This document shows positions 57,238 through 64,000 of a DNA stretch of 64,000 nt, in pieces (position 1 is the stretch's first letter; each line of letters begins with the position of its first letter). Source of the DNA: CAWIOX01 sp963837775. Lineage in GTDB: Bacteria; Pseudomonadota; Gammaproteobacteria; Burkholderiales; Burkholderiaceae_D. The position numbers and the translations under genes were made by a program. Under the pieces are notes generated by a model. That model was given only the letters and a program-made list of their open reading frames with translations. It ran no database searches and had not been told where the DNA came from. The stretch lies in contig CAWIOX010000019.1 in NCBI GenBank assembly GCA_963837775.1, forward strand, positions 34,502-98,501, read 5' to 3'.

Positions 57238-57258
57238 GGCGCAGTCAGCCTGAAACGC

Positions 57259-57302
57259 AAGCAGCCCTGCACAGCGACGCTGTGCAGGGCTGCTTGGTTT
57301 TT
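57259..57302 (+). terminator. Rho-independent terminator after mmsA
   Basis: A perfect 17-bp stem (AAGCAGCCCTGCACAGC with its complement) with a 3-base loop is followed by TTTTT at 57298-57302. Confidence 0.92.
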
Positions 57303-57350
57303 GGACGCTGGTTTGCAGGGTTGCACAACCCCTGTGCATATATGAAATAC

Positions 57351-57427
57351 AGGGGGTATGCAGTTAAATACAGTGTTTGCCGCAGGTATTCATTGGTGTT
57401 TTAAAAATACCGTGGGCAGTATGTTTT
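57351..57427 (+). repeat. Dispersed ~75-bp intergenic repeat, copy A
   Basis: Blocks in order: AGGGGGTATGCAG, TTTGCCGCAGGTATTCATTG, TTTTAAAAATACC, GTGGGCAGTATGTTTTT. It marks the left edge of the AT-rich islet; copy B in the same orientation marks the right edge. Confidence 0.82.
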
Positions 57428-57523
57428 TGTGCTTCGGGGCGTTGAACAAGGCCTACGGTGTGTGTCTTACTGCCTTTACAACTGCTAGTTAGGCTTGTGG
57501 ATGTATGAGCCATTGCAGAAAGA

Positions 57524-57994
57524 TCAGGCATACTTTTCAATAAGCTCACGCAATTTTTGGTGTGCTAGCAACATTGTTAGCGCCGTAGTTCCGGAAGAAC
57601 CTACTGACGCGAGGAATACAGCACCAACTATCGGTTCTGTTAGTGATTGCCCAAAGAACCAAAGCCATAATCCTGCGAATCCTGCTGCTATTGCATACAA
57701 TAAACTGACATAAACTCTGTCAACCAATAAATGGTAAAGCGGCCATTCATAGAGACTTTTATTTGAAAAATTCTCTAGGGGAGCTCTAAGTTTTGACGAA
57801 AAATTGAATGCTGTTGTTGAAAAAATAAATATTAAGCCGGGAAGATACTTCCAGATTTCGGCATCTGAACGGATGCTTTTGCCAAGTTCCATGAAAGGAG
57901 CGGGGAAGAATTGGAGGCAAACAAGAACAATGAGAACTACAACAACTTCCGGTGAGATGAGTAGTGTAGCCATAAAATTCTTAAACCTATTCAC
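57524..57994 (-). CDS. Four-helix membrane protein, RexB-like in topology
   Basis: 156 residues, not recognised by sequence. Four hydrophobic helices: about 12-33 (LLISPEVVVVLIVLVCLQFF), 50-66 (YLPGLIFIFSTTAFNF), 93-112 (YVSLLYAIAAGFAGLWLWFF) and 119-139 (PIVGAVFLASVGSSGTTALTM), with a charged cytoplasmic tail. Its ATG overlaps the stop of the upstream gene by 4 bp. The size, four helices, charged loop between helices 2 and 3, and position after a soluble partner of about 300 residues match the RexB subunit of the lambda RexAB exclusion system. No residue-level homology is claimed. Confidence 0.6.
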   Translation of the reverse strand: MNRFKNFMATLLISPEVVVVLIVLVCLQFFPAPFMELGKSIRSDAEIWKYLPGLIFIFSTTAFNFSSKLRAPLENFSNKSLYEWPLYHLLVDRVYVSLLYAIAAGFAGLWLWFFGQSLTEPIVGAVFLASVGSSGTTALTMLLAHQKLRELIEKYA

Positions 57995-58890
57995 TTACCA
58001 TGCTCCATGTGTCTTTGTTCTTGGATTTTTGTAAATATTTGGAGCGCTCTAAGATATAGCTCGTGTGGGGCAGGTGTTTTATTGAACGAGAAATTTATGG
58101 CTGTTTCAGATGTCTTAATAGTAACGATGTCATCATCTCTGCGCCCTCTAATGATGCCACTACCATATCCGTCGGCTGCCATTAAAATCGCGGCGTCCCC
58201 AATTTCGAGGGTCCCGCCAGGGTTGAATGGCTCCTCTTCGGTTTGCTTTGATGCTTTTTCTACAATTTTTGGTAGGTCTGTATTGAGTACTTCAGATGTT
58301 GGTGCATCCTCTATTATTGTCATTCGATCAGTGTTTCGCGCACGTAAATAAGTTTCCAAGTACTTCCAGAGTGGGCTAAATAGAGGGTTGGGTGGCGATA
58401 TTCTTGCCTCGATTCGGAATATTCCGTCCAAAGAGGCGAGTTTGGCTGCGAATGTTTTCAGATCAGAAACCAGTTCGATATCGCAATCTACGAAAAATCC
58501 ATTGTGAGTGGATTCTATAATTTCACAAAAGCGGCGGATGAACGTCGAAACCTCTATCTGGTTTGAAACGTTAAGAAATGCGATGCCTGAATGCTCTGGA
58601 ATATAGACGAATGGACTGGAAGCCACTAACAGGTTCGGCTCCTCTTGTTTTTTTTCCAAGCGAGTCGATTCATCAACCACGCCAACCTCACCATTTGGCG
58701 CATATTTGCTTAGGCGGCCGAATATGTAGTGATGCCCAGACTCGTTGTATTCCTCAATATTAATGAATGTCCAGGCGTTGCCTCTTCTCAATATCGATGC
58801 TGGGTTGCGGAGTGCAGCCAGCAACATTTGCTGATCTAGTACGCCCAATTTTAGTACCCGGCCTGCATAATACGTTCCTTTATTTGACAC
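57991..58890 (-). CDS. Soluble protein, RexA-like in layout; putative defence sensor
   Basis: 299 residues, no signal peptide or membrane helix. It begins MSNKGTYYAGRVLKLGVLDQ. Central parts are WTFINIEEYNESGHHYIFGRLSKYA, SPFVYIPEHSGIAFLNVSNQIEVSTFIRRF and FVDCDIELVSDLKTFAAKLASLDGIFRIEARISPPNP. The block order (short beta hairpins, a fF-hydrophobic strand followed by GIAF, then long alternating strands ending in a proline) recalls lambda RexA, which is 279 residues. Codon use is AT-rich, unlike neighbours. Translational coupling to the membrane protein supports a two-component system. Confidence 0.55.
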   Translation of the reverse strand: MSNKGTYYAGRVLKLGVLDQQMLLAALRNPASILRRGNAWTFINIEEYNESGHHYIFGRLSKYAPNGEVGVVDESTRLEKKQEEPNLLVASSPFVYIPEHSGIAFLNVSNQIEVSTFIRRFCEIIESTHNGFFVDCDIELVSDLKTFAAKLASLDGIFRIEARISPPNPLFSPLWKYLETYLRARNTDRMTIIEDAPTSEVLNTDLPKIVEKASKQTEEEPFNPGGTLEIGDAAILMAADGYGSGIIRGRRDDDIVTIKTSETAINFSFNKTPAPHELYLRALQIFTKIQEQRHMEHGK

Positions 58891-58983
58891 AATTTATCCT
58901 CAAGTTTTTTGCTATCGCAATCAATATTCCTAGACCTGCCCCTGTCACTCTTAGGTTAGCCGTCACTTCGCTGGCTCAGCCAA

Positions 58984-59343
58984 CTAACCTCGATACACGA
59001 TGGCTTGATTGAGCGCACCGACAACCTCGTCTAAGTATTCACGCTGGTGCGTTTTTAGTGCGCTGGTTTCGCCGCCAGCAGTTGAGAGCATCACGTGGTA
59101 CATCGTCTTTTGCTTATACAAATAGAACGCTGCTGCAGCTGCAATGGCGATACCGACGATTGGTGACTGGTTGGCAATAGCAAGTCCTACAATCAATATC
59201 AGGATTCCGCTTAGGCGTTTCGGCTTCTCCTCAGAGGCCTTAACTGACGTTACGTTGCTCATAGCAAATGTCTGGCTTCCGGTGATGAAGCGAGCGTTTG
59301 TTACCTTGACATCCTCGTATTCAAAATAGGTCTTTTCGTCCAT
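58984..59343 (-). CDS. DUF6232-like small membrane protein
   Basis: 119 residues. YEDVKVTNARFITGSQTFAMSNVTSVKASEE is a PH-like front part, followed by two membrane helices (LSGILILIVGLAIA and IVGIAIAAAAAFYLY) and HVMLSTAGGETSALKTHQREYLDEVVGALNQAI. The family is widely scattered and unstudied. It lies 93 bp upstream of the RexA-like gene in the same AT-rich islet and on the same strand. Confidence 0.68.
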   Translation of the reverse strand: MDEKTYFEYEDVKVTNARFITGSQTFAMSNVTSVKASEEKPKRLSGILILIVGLAIANQSPIVGIAIAAAAAFYLYKQKTMYHVMLSTAGGETSALKTHQREYLDEVVGALNQAIVYRG

Positions 59344-59448
59344 GTGCTTATCCTCGTAAATGCCACTGTGTATTGTGGTTCACCGTCTACACGCTTTAGT
59401 TGAGTGATGGTTAATGCAGAAATGAGGGATGTCCCGTTTGGCTGCCAA

Positions 59449-59919
59449 TCAGGCTTGGTTAAACCTCACTGGTTCTGGGCCGCGCCGTGTTTGCCGAACA
59501 ACTACTGTGCCAGCGAGCTTGTCGTGCCAACCTTGTTTTTTCCTGTCAAATGCCACCCATAGGATGCCTAAGCCAAGAGGAAGAATGGCCACGAAATAAG
59601 CGAAATAACGACCTACCAATTGTCCGGTACTTGGTGCCTCCCCCGAAACCGCATCAACAATTTTTGCTGAGATAGCCATCTTCCCAGGCGTAGCCTGCTT
59701 GCTAGCCCAGAACACAATGACTGCAATTGCAGGCAGAATCCATGAGAGGAGGAAGTCAGCTGGGCCTGCCATTAGATCAGTTGCGTGTTCAGCAAAGTAG
59801 CCCCATCCGTAAATCGATATCAGTAGAGGATAGGTAATCAGCATTATCAGGATGGTGTCGATAATGGCCGCCCACGATCGAATCCAGAATCCCGCGTATT
59901 CCAACTCTTGTTCTTGCAT
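59449..59919 (-). CDS. RDD-family membrane protein
   Basis: 156 residues. YAGFWIRSWAAIIDTILIMLITYPLL is the RDD start (R at 14, D at 21 of the typical pattern), followed by a second helix pair, TPGKMAISAKIVDA and LGILWVAFDRKKQGWHDKLAGTVVV. The family has three helices and unknown transport-like functions. It is the first gene of the AT-rich minus-strand run. Confidence 0.88.
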   Translation of the reverse strand: MQEQELEYAGFWIRSWAAIIDTILIMLITYPLLISIYGWGYFAEHATDLMAGPADFLLSWILPAIAVIVFWASKQATPGKMAISAKIVDAVSGEAPSTGQLVGRYFAYFVAILPLGLGILWVAFDRKKQGWHDKLAGTVVVRQTRRGPEPVRFNQA

Positions 59920-60270
59920 CTTCAGTTTTCCTTTGTGTAAAGCTTAATAGCTATTTCCGAACAACCATGAGGCGTAGTCGGGCGTGTGACTGATACGGGA
60001 ATTTTGTACTGCATGAAATGATTTGTGAAATCCGTCATTACGATTGCTTTGCAATTTTATCAAGTTTCTTTATTGCAATGAAGGTTGGTTAGCTGTCAAT
60101 ATCACAATTCATAAATTGAAGGATCGTAAGTTGCGTACTGCATGGCTACGCCTGACAATTCGGATACTCTTCATCGAAGACAGCTAGGATTTCTCCCTTT
60201 GGTCGAAATGACAATGCAGCCCTATGACATACGGTTTGCACCCCTGCACAGCCATTACACACATAAAAAA

Positions 60271-60346
60271 ACATGGGGTATGCCGTTAAATACAGCACTT
60301 GCCGCACGTATTCATTGGTGCTTAAAAAATACAACGGCCAGTATAT
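60271..60346 (+). repeat. Dispersed ~75-bp intergenic repeat, copy B
   Basis: Blocks in order: CATGGGGTATGCCG, CTTGCCGCACGTATTCATTG, TTAAAAAATACA, ACGGCCAGTATATAA. It is the right edge of the AT-rich islet. The rest of the 631-bp gap 59920-60550 shows no gene. Confidence 0.8.
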
Positions 60347-60550
60347 AAATGCGCGTTACAGCATTGGACAGCCGCCGCCGGCGCAGAATTGTCCGTTCTG
60401 TGGCTCACGCGGCAGCGAGCACGGCGCGTAGCAGGCCAGTTCCGGCGGCCGGAACGACCGGTAATATAGGCCAGACCACGGTTTCCGGCATTCACGCCGT
60501 GCTCTGCCCCTGTTTACTTTTAAATTGCTGTTTGTATAGAAGGAGTGCGG

Positions 60551-60950
60551 ATGTACATCGGACAGATAGCGAAATTGACGGATGCTTCGCCGAAGGCGAT
60601 TCGTCACTATGAATCGCTCGGCTTGCTGGGGCGGGTTGCGCGCGTCGGCGCATATCGGGTGTACTCGGAGCAAGACGTCGGGCAGATCAGGCTGATCCGG
60701 CAGGCACAGGCGCTGGGTTTTCGCCTGTCCGAGCTGCGCTCCGTGCTGGACGGGCGCTTGCCGGAACCGGACTGGCTGGGTCTGGCCGGCCAGATCGAGC
60801 GTAAGCGGACCAGCGTTCAGGACGAAATCGAGCGGTTGCGCAGCCTTGATGCTGCGCCTGGGTCAGATCAACGTCGAGATCCGTTCAGCTGTCTTGCGCG
60901 TGCCGGGCGACGCCGAAGCGGGCCGCGATGCAATGCGATCCGGCGCTTGA
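60551..60950 (+). pseudogene. MerR-family regulator, one frameshift
   Basis: The N-terminal MerR helix-turn-helix is complete (MYIGQIAKLTDASPKAIRHYESLGLLGRVARVGAYRVYSEQDVGQIRLI). The frame breaks near 60847 (CTG became CTTG). The corrected frame reads MLRLGQINVEIRSAVLRVPGDAEAGRDAM and stops at 60950, giving about 132 residues. No cysteines typical of metal sensors are seen. AGGAG lies 5 bases before the ATG. It precedes the oxidoreductase it probably controls. Confidence 0.82.
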
Positions 60951-61033
60951 CGCGATCGGGGATGCAGTGGCTTGACTCTGCCCTCAGGGGCAGACTTATG
61001 CTGGCGGCTTCGATCTTTCAGGAGTACGTGACG

Positions 61034-61611
61034 ATGGGCAAACGCATGCTGGTGATTCTCGGCCATCCTTCGGGCGATAGTTTTTGCGGCGCGCTGGCCG
61101 ATGCCTATGTCGAGGTCGCCAGCAGCGCAGGACATGACGTCAGGCTGCTGCGGCTGGATGCGCTGGCGTTCGATCCGATCCTGCGCGAGGGCTACCGGCA
61201 AATTCAGGAACTGGAGCCCGATCTGGTGCAGGCGCAGGCAGCAATCCAATGGGCCGAGCATCTGACCTTCGTCTTTCCGATCTGGTGGGGCGGCGTGCCC
61301 GCGTTGTTGAAGGGTTTTCTGGATCGCGTGCTGTTGCCCGGTTTTGCCTTCAAGTACCGGGTCGGCGCGGCGTTTCCGGACCAGCTTCTGAAGGGCCGGA
61401 GCGCGCATCTGCTGGTGACGATGGATACCCCGCCATGGTATTTCAAATGGGTCTACCGGATGCCGGGCCTGCAGCAGATGCGCAAGACACGCTGGAATTC
61501 TGCGGGATCAAGCCGGTCAGGAGCGTGGCCTTTGGCCCCGTCATCGGCTCAAAGCCGGCGCAACGCGACGCATGGATGGAGCAGGTGCGCTCGCTCGCCC
61601 GCTCTGATTGA
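61034..61611 (+). pseudogene. NAD(P)H oxidoreductase of the flavodoxin-like (NQO/MdaB/KefF) fold, one frameshift
   Basis: Key parts are MLVILGHPSGDSFCGALADAYVEVA, LVQAQAAIQWAEHLTFVFPIWWGGVPALLKGFLDRVLLPGFAFKY and LLVTMDTPPWYFKWVYRMPG. The last 35 codons need a one-base change near 61488 to continue as DTLEFCGIKPVRSVAFGPVIGSKPAQRD and stop at 61611. Length is two over a multiple of three, fitting one lost base. FMN- or FAD-linked quinone reduction is expected. AGGAG lies 9 bases before the ATG. Confidence 0.86.
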
Positions 61612-61683
61612 CGCTGTGCAGCGTGTGCTGGCACTTCTGCACCGTTCCGTACAGCCCGCCCCGAGGGGCTTTGTAACGCCTCC

Positions 61684-62154
61684 CTAACGGTTTCGGCGCT
61701 CTTTTAGTTCCTTCAAAATCTCGCTGCTGCGCTGCTCTGATAAGCGCTGCGGGGCCGCCGCTTCAGCGCGATTGCGCCCGCTGTCGCGCTCCCCGGCTCT
61801 GGGTTCTTGATGGCGCCGGGGTTCTGCACCTTGCAATCCATCACGCCTATCCCGGATTCCATCGCGCCGGATTCCGGGACGATCACCACGGAATCCATCG
61901 CCACCCCGGAACCCATGATGGCGATCACGATCTGCCTCGAACCGAAGGCCGAAGGAGGTTGACGGCGCCACATAATACGGCGCGTCTGAATAGACCGGCT
62001 GCCCATACGGGTAATACGGGTAGGCGTCGCCGGCAAAAGTGCCGCCGTTCGGGTCAAACGGCTCATAGACCGCGCATCCCCCAACAGCGGATGCGACCAG
62101 TAGCGAAAATGTCAGGCGTTTCGCTGCGCTGCTCATAGACCAGTTCATGACCAT
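61684..62154 (-). CDS. Small lipoprotein with an Arg/Asp-rich tail
   Basis: About 156 residues. A lipoprotein signal (LTFSLLVASAVGGCAVYEPF) is followed by a Tyr/Pro-rich region (YPYYPYGQPVY). A basic-acidic tail follows, with repeated RDGIRDRRDGLQ-type units. It resembles short proline/tyrosine-rich lipoproteins of unknown function. Charged repeats may contact peptidoglycan or nucleic acid. A frame slip is not excluded. Confidence 0.6.
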   Translation of the reverse strand: MVMNWSMSSAAKRLTFSLLVASAVGGCAVYEPFDPNGGTFAGDAYPYYPYGQPVYSDAPYYVAPSTSFGLRFEADRDRHHGFRGGDGFRGDRPGIRRDGIRDRRDGLQGAEPRRHQEPRAGERDSGRNRAEAAAPQRLSEQRSSEILKELKERRNR

Positions 62155-62334
62155 CTTCCATAGGCGGACTCATGTTCGTTAGATGAACCGCATGTTCCAG
62201 CGGTTCTGCGAATTTACACGCTGTTACAGTATCGGCGCGGTGACCAGAGGCGTTTGATCGCAATCATGGGGGCCACGGTTTGCTGCTGTTTCCAGTCATG
62301 CAACCGTGCTCTGAAGCTCCGTCATATGCGGCCC

Positions 62335-62544
62335 TTACTGCGTCCCCTTTGCCTTGTCCGCCTGACGCTGGTAGTCGTCGTAAGGCCGGTTGGCCTGCGC
62401 GATGCAGCGCTGCCGGTCCTGCATCGCATTGAGCTTGTCGCATTCCTGGCGCTGCATGTCCTGGCCGGTGGCGTAGAGCTGCTGCGAAGAACAGGCGGCG
62501 AGGGTCAGGCTGGCTGCTGCCAGTAACAATGGAAAAATGCGCAA
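62335..62544 (-). CDS. Small lipoprotein
   Basis: 69 residues: signal FPLLLAAASLTLAAC with lipobox cysteine at residue 18, then a short charged segment containing QECDKLNAMQDRQRCIAQA with a cysteine pair. Similar small lipoproteins are common in betaproteobacteria; function unknown. Confidence 0.75.
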   Translation of the reverse strand: MRIFPLLLAAASLTLAACSSQQLYATGQDMQRQECDKLNAMQDRQRCIAQANRPYDDYQRQADKAKGTQ

Positions 62545-62730
62545 GATGGACTCCGGTCTGATCGTCGAAATTGGTGGGCGAGCTTGGACTGCGCCGCCAT
62601 TCCAGGCGGCAACTGACGGGATTGTAAGCCGGATGGTGGCGGTTTTGACAAGAATCTGAAGGCCGGAGCTGCAGCGTGACGCTGGCTCGCGCTCGCTTGA
62701 CAGCCTTGTGCTGCCTGTAAATATGCAAAA

Positions 62731-62806
62731 AACAGGGGGTATGCGGTTAAATACAGTGCCTGCCGCAGGTATTCATTGGCCTTTTAAAAATACCATGGCC
62801 AGTATG
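62731..62806 (+). repeat. Dispersed ~75-bp intergenic repeat, copy C
   Basis: Blocks in order: CAGGGGGTATGCGG, CTGCCGCAGGTATTCATTGG, CCTTTTAAAAATACC, ATGGCCAGTATGTTTTT. It lies between the small lipoprotein and the metallophosphoesterase genes, in the 356-bp gap 62545-62900. Confidence 0.82.
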
Positions 62807-62900
62807 TTTTTACGCTGGACAGCGCCGCACAGCCCGGGGCGGGCCGTTGCGGGCGGCTGTTGGGCTGTGCATGCTGCACTGTGGCCGCTTGCGGCGCGGC

Positions 62901-63898
62901 CTATTGTTGCTTGACGATCACCGGATGGATGGTGAACACGGTGGCGCTGCGCGGATCGGCGACGACCCGCACCCAGTGGATCGCGGGGCTGCCGAAAGTT
63001 TGCAGGCGGGTCAGGTTCGCCAGCAGCCTGGTCGGGCTGTAGAGCGGCTTGTCGACCTTGTAGAAGTGGGTGTCGCCATGCACCAGCAGCACCTGGCCCG
63101 CGATACTGCTCGGTCTCGGCCACCAGCTGGCCGATGAAGTTGCGGTAGCCGCTGAACTTGGGCTCAAGGCTCTCGTCGAGCTCTTCGGTTTCCGGCAGGT
63201 CAAAGCCGACGTCGGCCTGGATCACCAGCACGATGCCGGCGGCCTTTTGCTGCTTGGCCAGCTTGAATGCCTGTTGCATCCAGCTCACGTTGGCGGCGTC
63301 GCGTTCCAGGTATTCGGCGTTGTCGGCGGCGCACTGCTCGGGCGTGCGCGCGCTCTTCTTGCTGCAGTCTTTATCGTCGAGCACCCGGTTGTTATTGCTG
63401 CCCGGTACGTTCAGGCCGGCAAACACGATGCCGCGGTGGCTGAAGCGGATGTTCTCGACGAATTTCTCGCCCGGCTTGGCCCTGATGCGTGAGCGCCATC
63501 TGCTTCTGGCCGAGGCTGTGCATGTTCGGATACATCACCTTGCGGATATGCGCCAGACGTTCCAGGTTGTCGTAGCCGCCGTTATTGTTGCGGTGGCAGT
63601 CGGTCCATTCGTTGTCGCCGGGGATGTAGACCACCGGTTTCTTCATCTGGCCGAACATCTGCAGCGCATCGCTGTAGATGTCGTCGCTGCATTTGGAGCT
63701 GCCGTCCTTGATGTCGCCGTCGTACAGCGAAAAGGCGATGTCGGAGCGGTTGATGCTGTCGAGCAGCGCCGGTATCTTCGGCGTGTCGCCAGCCTTCTGG
63801 TACGGCATGTCGCCCCACAGGCCGAAGGAAAAAGGCTGCGCCTGCGCAGCGTGCAGGCTGAAGGCAAGGGCGGTGGCGGCGGCAAGGCGTGCAAGCAT
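62901..63898 (-). pseudogene. Secreted metallophosphoesterase, two frameshifts
   Basis: Signal peptide ARLAAATALAFSLHAAQA. Metal-site motifs in frame order: GLWGDMPYQ, SLYDGDIKDGSS and IPGDNEWTDCHR. Then after a shift near 63490 come ENIRFSHRGIVFAGLNVPGSNNN and IVLVIQADVGFD, and after another near 63105 VLLVHGDTHFYKVDKPL and the end VFTIHPVIVKQQ at 62901. Both breaks are extra G or C bases and the length is two over a multiple of three. The HGDTHF motif completes the binuclear site. The substrate is unknown. Confidence 0.82.
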
Positions 63899-64000
63899 GG
63901 CGGGTTCTCTTTCGACAAAATTGCCAACATAAACGCCGCCGATGACGCGCTGATGACATCGGGCAGCGGCGCGGCCGGCTGGCGGAATTTTTATCCGGTG

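Noticed and set aside
57359..57423. Repeat copies A-D can be read as a short peptide (M-x-L-N-T-x-x-A-A-G-I-H-W)
   Set aside because: Copies E, F, G and H have different spacing or stops, and the ATG sits directly against the G-run with no room for a ribosome site. Similarity is explained by the DNA repeat.
57430..60270. Prophage remnant
   Set aside because: RexAB occurs in lambda, but no integrase, structural or replication genes of phage type are visible around it.
60360..60540. Possible coding fragment with CPFCGSRGSEHGA
   Set aside because: Stops interrupt it on both sides and nothing matches a known family; left as non-coding.

Overview
The window is GC-rich chromosomal DNA from a betaproteobacterium. 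A Bug/TctC-type periplasmic binding protein, a betaproteobacterial porin, a beta-alanine:pyruvate transaminase next to an mmsA-type dehydrogenase, an AzlCD pair, hpd with a divergent Lrp-type regulator and a PQQ alcohol dehydrogenase together suggest Burkholderiales, probably Oxalobacteraceae. That placement is inference. No rRNA, tRNA, prophage or insertion-sequence transposase was recognised.

Layout. 1-3.1 kb: partial MocR regulator, a decayed benE-like transporter and a broken CAP lipoprotein gene. 3.2-13.6 kb: CsoR/FrmR repressor, a TctDE-like two-component system divergent from a porin, a Bug protein, an ABC importer of the Fe3+/polyamine type and an AbrB-like membrane protein. 13.6-18.6 kb: LuxR regulator, a GGDEF-EAL protein and an HDOD-GAF protein. 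18.6-23.8 kb: a five-gene minus-strand metal-uptake-like operon (DUF2946, TonB, TonB-dependent receptor, BNR protein, thioredoxin-like protein). 24-29.7 kb: an AT-richer defence island with Fic, a 13-codon relic of a type III methylase, McrB and McrC, then a solitary type I-E-like CRISPR repeat. 29.8-38.3 kb: amino-acid binding protein, a second GGDEF-EAL protein, folE, hpd and its Lrp-type regulator, glutaminase, a one-domain asparaginase and an Rrf2-like regulator. 38.6-43.9 kb: a TetR regulon (TetR, MDR, SDR) with three matching operators, an ene-reductase relic, YitT and an HELLH protein. 44.3-57.3 kb: AzlCD with AraC, an intact BenE, a PQQ dehydrogenase with cytochrome c, ankyrin protein, GNAT, EamA/LysR, and beta-alanine catabolism. 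57.3-60.4 kb: an AT-rich islet with a RexAB-like gene pair, a DUF6232-like protein and an RDD protein, bracketed by two copies of a dispersed repeat. 60.5-64 kb: MerR, an NAD(P)H oxidoreductase, two lipoproteins and a metallophosphoesterase.

Three things stand out. First, an intergenic repeat of about 75 bp occurs at least nine times, eight in + orientation and one in -. I do not recognise it from any named family. Second, there are two candidate defence loci: Fic/McrBC, with the relic methylase start, and a two-gene module whose order, sizes, overlap and topology resemble lambda RexAB. Third, about sixteen genes carry single-base frameshifts. Most are one-base insertions, and at least six of them turn CTG into CTTG on one strand or the other. 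This looks more like consensus error than real decay, so gene-loss claims here need care.
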